64,000 nucleotides of DNA from Aporrectodea caliginosa (Eukaryota; Annelida; Clitellata; Crassiclitellata; Lumbricidae), in contig JACEVL010000338.1 of NCBI GenBank assembly GCA_020284085.1, forward strand, positions 725,157 to 789,156, written 5' to 3'. This document shows, one piece after another, positions 57,523 through 64,000 of the stretch. Numbering within the stretch: the first letter of the stretch is position 1; each line of letters begins with the position of its first letter. The position numbers and the translations under genes were made by a program. A model generated the notes under the pieces. The model saw nothing but the letters and a program-made list of their open reading frames with translations, did no database searches and was not told the origin of the DNA.

Positions 57523-60441
57523 TTAAATGAGAAACTTTCGTAGAAGAAATCTGCGAATGATGTGTTCAAACGGAAAATTAGATTTGCGGGCAGAAAATTC
57601 AGTCATTGCTTCTTTATACGAAAGATTGCAGTCGATATAACATCTCACTTTCAAATATCTTGCAAGGAAATGTCTTCCAAGGAAATAGTGGCAGTTATCA
57701 GAGTAACGATATAGACGAAAACGCGAAAGTACATCCGTTTTGAAGGTCGTACGATGGTCATCCGAGTGTTCAAACGTTGAATCAGGGGTTAAAATTAATT
57801 CAGATTTTCGCAATCTGTCATTCACAAGTGACAAATAATAAAGAAGTTCGTGAAGTCCAAGCAAAGACTGTACGTCACTATCAAAATAAGAATCAAGTGG
57901 TGGCAGCAATAAGACATTCACCATAGAAGATTCTTTCGAATCGCTTTGCAGATCAGGCTCATGAAGAATTCGCTCACACAAATGCTGCACTTCATTGTAT
58001 TGGCCACACTTGAAATGGTACAAAGCACGATAGCAGTAAATTGTGTTGCATTGGATGCCAAAGTCTTTTTGGATCACATTGTAGAATAGAGTCATATTTT
58101 CTAGGCCATATTTCATTAGAGCATGAATTACTTTTTCTTTAGCTATCGAAGGATTCACACTTGTAGGCTCGGTTTCTGTAAATGAATCTGTTGTACAATA
58201 CGGCATTTGTTTGGTAACATTACCATAACAACCTGACATCATCGAAACAATACATTTCGGTTTAAATAAAGCCTTCAAATATTCGTCCATAGGAAATGCT
58301 GAATCTGAAAATTCATGATGGAAAACTAAATGTTTGGATATTCTTTCGGCAGATAATACAGTTAAATATTGAGCAAACACTTCAGGTGAGAGACGCAGAT
58401 CCAGATACTGCAGCTTGCCGATATAATGAAGATTATTGTTGGTAATATTTTTTCCAAGTACATACAATCCAACAATTCTGGCGATATCGTCAATAAACAA
58501 CAAACAACCTGCATTCAGTGTCTCCTTGTCCTCTTGGTAAGTCTGATCAACAACTGCCAAACATAATCGTATTACTTGTTGGTATTCTGATGTGGCAAAG
58601 TGCAGAGCAGCCAGATAGGACAAAGCTGCAGTAGCAATACCGTTGCATTTAGAATCTTCGTATTCTAAAGCTCTTCTAAGAAACTCTTTTGACATGAGAG
58701 CCAGTAGTTGAAATTCTGGAATGCTATTTGATCCAGTTAAATGTTGCATCAGATCCTGAGCACGGAGGAATTGAAACCGACTACTTTGGGTTGCGTACAT
58801 TTTCGGAAAGTTATGATAGTTAGACCTAATTATTCTTGGTTGCGTTGAAATTGCTTGGACAAATTCAACAAAGAGACTACCATCCCATGAAATCTCTCCA
58901 CATCCTAAACCATATGCAGTATGCAAAATATACAGTAGGATATCATAGTACGTGAAAGAGAAGATGTTTTGTATTGTTGGAAGAGCTGGTCTACCGTTTA
59001 TTTCGGAGTCAATACATCTCATATGACATCCAACTTTGAAGCGCTGGCGCAATCCACAACAGTTCCCGTTTCTTATTATACGACGACAGCCATCATGAGA
59101 TTCTGCAAACGTGCGAAGAAATAATAAATCGAGTGATCTTGATTTCTTGATTTTCCAAAACTCAAAGAGGGGAAGCATGTAGTCCATAAAATGTGGCTTT
59201 CCTTTCACTGTGCATTGGAGTTTTCTCCGAACGAATAGCAGTATGTAATTTTCCACAAACCATTGACAAAGAATGCCAGAATTTTGGAAATCATTAAGTC
59301 GTTTCTCAGTCTTATCAAGGACTGTGTGGCTTGATGGCTGATTAAATAAATTTGCTTCAGGAATAAAATAGTTCGGGCAGTGCCTCTTCTTCAGCCATTT
59401 CGAAAGCCTTTGTAACAGCTCACAGCAGATTGTTATAACAGAAGAGCAATTCCACCATTCCGACGACATCTCTTCGCAATTCCATAGCATCAGCGTCTTT
59501 AAATGATAAGTACAGAGAACCTCATCTTCCTTTGGACAATTCTTTTGTATCAATTCTTTCTTTGCAAAGAATCTCAGCAAATGATAGACAATCTGTTGAA
59601 TTTGAGTCCAACTCTGAAGTAAAATTACTTCTGCGAACGAAAATGACAATCTCCACTGTAGTTTATCGTCTCTGCAAAAGCGATGCTGAACATAGACAAT
59701 ATGACAGCCACTGTGCTCAACCTCGGAGATTTTACGAATGGTCGGCCATCCGTTATTCCTAGGGCGCTGAAGCCAAGCTCGGGCTTCTTTAGGCCATTGA
59801 GGGCACCACACGCTTCTGACCATATCAGTTCCGGTATTATGATCATCAGGCTTATCTCTTTGGTGTTTAATGGCTGGACCAGTAACGATTCTCTTGTGAT
59901 CCGTTCCGAATGAAGAAGGGAAATACGATTTTGCAACTTCATTCATATTTAGCGTCATGCAGCTATTTGTAAACTCTGCATGGTTTAGTTCGTACTTTTT
60001 ATATTTCCAATTATAGTTCATTTTCCCCAAACCTCGTAATCGAACAAAACCTGGATACCTGTCGTATGTTACTATCTTGCAGCATTTTATCGAATCGTCT
60101 AAGCCACTCAGATCTAGGCCACTCATATCGTTCGGCAACACTGGAAAGTCGCCACTGAAGGCCAGTTCATCACCGTGGGCGATTAAGAGATCAATGTCGT
60201 CAATGCATGCATTGATCGGTCGTATATAAAACTCCGCAGCGCTACCACACACAATCGAGTAGTCGTTTGAATATTTTCTTTCTGCACTACTTGGGAACCC
60301 AATTAAGTTATGCATGTGATCCGAAATAACAGAAGTGAACTTTGGAAGCAATTGACATGTGCTAACAATGAATGCAGATGCCATTTTTTCGGTTGATTTA
60401 TCCGCATATTCCGTCATCCTAGATATAAAAAAACATCTCAA
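57523..60441 (-). CDS. Mab-21/cGAS-like nucleotidyltransferase with TPR-like C-terminal half, copy D (intact)
   Basis: The 972-codon frame is open throughout. The likely start is either residue 1 or MTEYADKS at residue 9 (codon at 60415-60417), which is the conserved family start. The nucleotidyltransferase motif is G66-S67, D82-I-D84 and a third acid D206 in GTDMV. CPQWPKEARAWLQRP (213-227), SFSFAEVILLQSW and YHLKTLMLW identify the Mab-21 C-lobe. The rest is the same helical extension as copy C with YLAALHFATSEYQQVIRLCL and CYRALYHFKCGQYNEVQHLC. The hydrophobic leader of copy C is absent, so the family core does not need it. The frame ends RKFLI, three residues before copies B and C. It is predicted cytosolic, with no signal peptide. 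The role as a cGAS-like sensor is inferred from the intact triad and gene multiplication. Confidence 0.87.
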   Translation of the reverse strand: MRCFFISRMTEYADKSTEKMASAFIVSTCQLLPKFTSVISDHMHNLIGFPSSAERKYSNDYSIVCGSAAEFYIRPINACIDDIDLLIAHGDELAFSGDFPVLPNDMSGLDLSGLDDSIKCCKIVTYDRYPGFVRLRGLGKMNYNWKYKKYELNHAEFTNSCMTLNMNEVAKSYFPSSFGTDHKRIVTGPAIKHQRDKPDDHNTGTDMVRSVWCPQWPKEARAWLQRPRNNGWPTIRKISEVEHSGCHIVYVQHRFCRDDKLQWRLSFSFAEVILLQSWTQIQQIVYHLLRFFAKKELIQKNCPKEDEVLCTYHLKTLMLWNCEEMSSEWWNCSSVITICCELLQRLSKWLKKRHCPNYFIPEANLFNQPSSHTVLDKTEKRLNDFQNSGILCQWFVENYILLFVRRKLQCTVKGKPHFMDYMLPLFEFWKIKKSRSLDLLFLRTFAESHDGCRRIIRNGNCCGLRQRFKVGCHMRCIDSEINGRPALPTIQNIFSFTYYDILLYILHTAYGLGCGEISWDGSLFVEFVQAISTQPRIIRSNYHNFPKMYATQSSRFQFLRAQDLMQHLTGSNSIPEFQLLALMSKEFLRRALEYEDSKCNGIATAALSYLAALHFATSEYQQVIRLCLAVVDQTYQEDKETLNAGCLLFIDDIARIVGLYVLGKNITNNNLHYIGKLQYLDLRLSPEVFAQYLTVLSAERISKHLVFHHEFSDSAFPMDEYLKALFKPKCIVSMMSGCYGNVTKQMPYCTTDSFTETEPTSVNPSIAKEKVIHALMKYGLENMTLFYNVIQKDFGIQCNTIYCYRALYHFKCGQYNEVQHLCERILHEPDLQSDSKESSMVNVLLLPPLDSYFDSDVQSLLGLHELLYYLSLVNDRLRKSELILTPDSTFEHSDDHRTTFKTDVLSRFRLYRYSDNCHYFLGRHFLARYLKVRCYIDCNLSYKEAMTEFSARKSNFPFEHIIRRFLLRKFLI

Positions 60442-60810
60442 TCATAAAACTCATCATCATTATAATTATCGTCAACCGCCGTAGGAGAAGGAACATAATT
60501 CTAATTATCACCCATAATTATCAGGTGCCAAACATCACCTTTATCATTCACAATTCGACCAGTAATGTTTACTAGACAGTCTTCTATAAACTGACCAAGT
60601 GACCATGGCGATCTGAAGCATCTGACACTAACCCTACCAGTCACATTCATCACTTTTGATAAGTATCCTTTAATACAAAATACAATTACTAACTCAGGAA
60701 ACTCAAACTCATTTTTACCCGATAGCTCATCTCCACTTGGCTGTTGCTTTTGCTTAAGAGTTTTAACTTCAACTCTGATTTAATTTACATAGGTAGGCCC
60801 TATAATTATT

Positions 60811-61190
60811 CATGGTTGTCCAACAAACGGCCCGCGGACCACAATTCGGCCCGCCGAGTCGGTTCTTCAGGCTCGTCGGGCTTTTCAGGAAAATAATTAA
60901 TTAATTAATTTTTTATGTCTAAACTAGTGAACTGCATAATAGGACTGTCTTGAGAATTTTTTATATTGCTTTGTTTCACACGAAACGAGTTTTAATGTTC
61001 TGTGGTGCATTAGATTCTGAGAACGGAAGGATGAAATTACAACTTTTCTTGCATGCAAAGGACAAGACGTCAGCTTCTTCAAAGACAATTTATCGCTAAA
61101 AGCCTAAATGACTTCACATTTTGGTTGACATTTACTAACTTGACTTGAATGTGTAGCCTCATGAAATAGATTAAAAAATACTAGTATGGC
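60811..61190 (+). mobile_element. hAT transposon remnant upstream of copy D
   Basis: Starts CATGGTTGTCCAACAAACGG (CAGGG changed to CATGG), then 'cggcccgcggacc', and decays through the same transposase words as at 10115 and 33933. A few bases are inserted in the LNDLAFW region ('aaaagcctaaatgacttcac'). Confidence 0.6.
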
Positions 61191-61372
61191 TCATTTTTTA
61201 TCCATCTACTTTAACTTGCGGAAATCTTGCTTGTTTGAGCCACAGGCTAAAATGTCAAATCTTGCGACGACTAATGCGATCACTTACAATCATTCAATCG
61301 TCCTGAAACTTGGCAGATAGACTCGTCCTCGCAGACACTTCATTCTATCAAAATTTCAGCTCCCCCCAAAAA

Positions 61373-61550
61373 GGCTAGCTTATAGAATCGGGGACTCAAC
61401 TTTTCGAATCGGGGAATCACCTTTTCCCATCGATATCTATATTTAGAACGTTCTAAATATAGATATCGGGCGCGACGTAAAATGAACGCGGACTATATAT
61501 TTGTAGAGGTGACTGCTTCATAAGACGGATTATAGGATACTAGATGGATA
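61373..61550. mobile_element. Truncated copy of the 62698-63909 TIR element
   Basis: It begins ggctagcttatagaatcggg and contains 'acgtaaaatgaacgcggactata' and 'ctgcttcataagacg', all found in the left part of the complete element. A local palindrome 'atatctatatttagaacgttctaaatatagatat' sits in the middle (about 61432-61466). The right end is missing. Confidence 0.55.
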
Positions 61551-61639
61551 TAGTAAAAAACTTTGTTTTACTATTGGCTGTATTTTATTTCTGTCTCCGG
61601 ACAGTTTCTAGCACCTAAAGGATCATATCTACCTCAGGT

Positions 61640-61722
<83 letters not shown>

Positions 61723-61736
61723 TGATGATGATGATG

Positions 61737-61797
<61 letters not shown>
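61640..61797. repeat. (ATA)n/(ATG)n microsatellite
   Basis: About 50 trinucleotide units, mostly AAT/ATA with a short GAT block. It stands just before the TGACGTCA site at 61798-61805. Modules A and B have only a short version of it, so it is a recent expansion. Confidence 0.95.
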
Positions 61798-61805
61798 TGA
61801 CGTCA
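61798..61805. promoter_or_regulatory. TGACGTCA site upstream of copy D
   Basis: Third copy of the conserved CRE/ATF-type palindrome (see 10569 and 34388), about 1.36 kb upstream of the D reading frame. Sequence from 61810 to about 62130 matches module B (34400-34750). Confidence 0.3.
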
Positions 61806-62167
61806 TGAGCGGAAGTGGTAGGTGGACAAATTGAATATTCCTGTTATTTTTGGACCTAACAACAATTCTGTGGATCGCATAATCGTTAGAGTTGGATTTT
61901 TACATCTTCCTATCGGAGAAACTTATTAGTTGAAGCTGATCCGCCCAGAATAAGACTCGATTGGCTTGGTAAACTTATCTTCCAACATCAAAGTCTTTTA
62001 AAATTTTCATAGATATCCGCCTGCCATGTCTAAAGGCCTACGACGTCATGGCGGCGTAACTGAAACATCGATAGGCCTACATAATAATCATAGGTGTTAA
62101 AAAACAAAATAAAATACGGTAGGGGCCTAAAACGTCGTTTTTTCAAACAATATAAAAGACGGAAAAA

Positions 62168-62667
62168 GGTAAAGTCGTAGTTTACGTTGCTAAATTATTT
62201 GATATTGTCACTTTAACATGGAAGCTGGATTGTTGAAAAAATTGTTTCCCTAAATGGAAGTGGGATTGATGAAAACATTCCTGTGTTCAAAATTGAAGTT
62301 GGATTGATCAAAATATTTTTTCCCGTAAATAGAAGCTGGATGGATGAAATTAAGTTTTCGACTCAATAGCAGCTGGATTGATGAAAATAGTTGTTTCCGT
62401 AACTAGATGCTGGATCCTTGAGAATATATCTTTGCTTAAATAAAAGTTCCATTGATGAAAAATATTTATTTCGTCAAATAGAAGTTGGATAGATAAAAGT
62501 AATTTTTCCAATTAAATGGAAGTTGGATTGATGAAAATATTTCTCGATGAAATGGAAGCTGCATTGATGATAGTTAACATGCACATAGGTAGACTGTTTA
62601 CTTACCAACGTCAAGTACGGCATTGAAGACATTAGAATAATTTAGCAACGTAAACTACGACTTTACC
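62168..62667. mobile_element. 500-bp MITE carrying a minisatellite, with 8-bp target duplication
   Basis: The perfect 32-bp inverted ends begin GGTAAAGTCGTAGTTTACG (62168-62199 and 62636-62667) and are flanked by perfect direct repeats CGGAAAAA (62160-62167 and 62668-62675). The interior (62220-62580) is about ten degenerate 36-38-bp units with core 'gaagttggattgatgaaaat'. The 8-bp duplication suggests the hAT or P type. No coding. Confidence 0.88.
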
Positions 62668-62697
62668 CGGAAAAATATAATGAGTACATGACATTTG

Positions 62698-63409
62698 GGC
62701 AAGCTTATAGAATCGGGGACCCAAATTTTCCGATATACTGCAACGTTTCGTCTTATACACAGCATATCAAGGCATGTTCCATTGGCCGGACGCAGCATAT
62801 TTAGGAAAGTTGCCATTGGTGGCAAGAAAACTGGCGAGCTCGGATATTGGTTGACCTAAAATAAAGGCGGGCTATGACGTAAATTAACGAGGGCTACGAC
62901 CTAAAATGAACGCGGACTATAATTGGGTATAGGTAACTGTTTCATAAGACGAATTATGTCATAGCGTTTATCTGTCTTCTAATGACGACATTAACCCTAA
63001 CCCTGACCCTAACTGACTCTCACGACGTAAAGTTTTATTTCACGTTAAGTATGACGACACTAACCCTGACCCTAACCGACCCTCACGACGTAAAGTTTTA
63101 CTTTACCTAAAGTTTCAGAATCCATGTCGGTTAGGTTAAGGTTCTGTATGTGTCGTTGTTACGCGTCGTGAGGGTCGTTTATAGTCAGGGTTATGTTAGC
63201 CATGTTTTTAATGAAACTCAAGAAATGGAACAGTCTCCCAGCTACAATCCGTCCATGTTCATATGCTACCCAATTTAAATCAAAATTAGAAACATCTATT
63301 ATCATTACACTATGGCTACGAACACAGCGCAAAGGTTGGTCGCGGTAATGTATACTCCATATTCCATTTAAATCGGCCAATCAGATCGCAGCGCGTCCGT
63401 TTTCTTGAG

Positions 63410-63443
<34 letters not shown>

Positions 63444-63909
63444 CTCTTTATTGAAGCCAAATGAAATCACATAACATTTCAACATAAAATAACAGGATTG
63501 GCCGCAAGAGGAGTCCCAAAAGGGATCAAGATCCCGCTAACTAGGGACACCTAGAACAACATTTCAGAAATTTTAATTAGGAAAATCCTTGACAAACAGT
63601 GCAACATCAAGTTTCGTACAGCAATGCAAACAGTATAGTACATAGTACACAGTAAATGATTAATTCGATTCAAAACACTATGAACATATAAAAACGAAAA
63701 CCTTAACTAACAGTGAAAAAAGAATATCCGGCAGGGTAGGTTATAGCTAATTTCCATTAATCAGTTAGGCATGCACATTTTTTTAAAGTGCCGTAGCAGT
63801 TTTGTCTAACGGCAACATGCCTAAATATGTCGTGTATAAGACGAATCCTGGCGTAAGTTCCGTAAATATACGCAATATGTTTTTGGGTCCCCGATTCTAT
63901 AAGCTTGCC
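62698..63909. mobile_element. 1.2-kb TIR element with telomere-like interior
   Basis: 28-bp inverted ends start GGCAAGCTTATAGAATCGGG (left 62698-62725, right end 63909). The flanks are GACATTTG (62690-62697) and GACATTTT (63910-63917), seven of eight matching. The interior has 'taaccctaaccctgaccctaac' words at 62993-63090 and their inverse at 63130-63200, plus a nested LINE or SINE tail with (TCAA)n at 63411-63445. The 73-codon minus frame at 63159-63380 is not recognised. A truncated relative lies at 61373-61550. Confidence 0.8.
63411..63560 (-). mobile_element. Nested retroelement 3' tail
   Basis: Read on the minus strand, sequence ending 'ttggcttcaataaagagtttt' is followed by (TTGA)n, the usual 3' terminus of CR1/L2-type LINEs or LINE-mobilised SINEs. 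It lies inside the TIR element, so it inserted after that element. How far it extends to the right (toward 63880) is unclear. Confidence 0.4.
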
Positions 63910-64000
63910 GACATTTTTACACGTTATCGGATTACATCACTGCCTAGAGATTTGCTTCATGGTTTAAACTAGGCTATTTGCCTGAGCCTGTATTTGAACG

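Noticed and set aside
62993..63200. Interstitial telomere or chromosome fusion point
   Set aside because: The CCCTAA-like words are degenerate, occur in both orientations and lie inside a TIR element.

Overview
The window reads as genomic DNA of a marine invertebrate animal, probably a deuterostome (echinoderm or hemichordate-like). This is inferred from an AT-rich background, frequent 'taggccta' words, dense non-LTR, hAT, piggyBac and SINE debris, many microsatellites, and multi-copy Mab-21-type genes. No prokaryotic operon, rRNA, functional tRNA gene or CRISPR was seen. The species cannot be fixed from the sequence alone.

The main content is a local family of long, intron-poor genes encoding a Mab-21/cGAS-like nucleotidyltransferase followed by a helical, TPR-like C-terminal half of about 600 residues. 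Two copies are open over the whole length: 37073-40135 (1020 codons) and 57523-60441 (972 codons), both minus strand. Two near full-length copies are broken: 6853-9883 by two frameshifts, and 30657-33604 by one stop and one frameshift. Three are fragments: 54028-55305 has only the C-terminal half, 20846-21301 is an N-terminal piece on the plus strand, and 1105-1570 holds only 5' sequence. The open copies keep the nucleotidyltransferase residues (GS, DxD and a distal D). They are therefore candidate cGAS-like receptors (cGLRs), innate sensors that make nucleotide second messengers. That function is inferred.

The copies travel in duplicated modules. Each of the four large copies has the same hAT-transposon remnant 230-370 bp upstream. 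Three of the four (not 37073-40135) also have an upstream perfect TGACGTCA site. A shared downstream flank of up to 2 kb is also present. Differences between modules show later insertions, for example a 498-bp hAT-type element with an 8-bp target duplication at 35240-35737.

Between the modules lie transposable-element remains. Pieces of at least ten non-LTR elements include reverse transcriptase at 16630-17480 and 17550-18882, and a nuclease-type C-terminus at 43644-45030. There is a MULE transposase relic at 15047-15560. A DNA-transposon-like family appears three times (19136-20323, 45256-47760, 51024-51899); one copy is interrupted by a piggyBac-type MITE with TTAA target duplication and has a 263-bp tail triplication. 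Several TIR elements carry target duplications (28140-28962, 50685-50979, 62168-62667, 62698-63909). A 1.1-kb fold-back element at 23700-24809 is full of AGGTCA direct repeats.

The first ~1.1 kb looks like poor-quality, homopolymer-expanded sequence, not biology. All homologies were judged by eye; no search or alignment was run.
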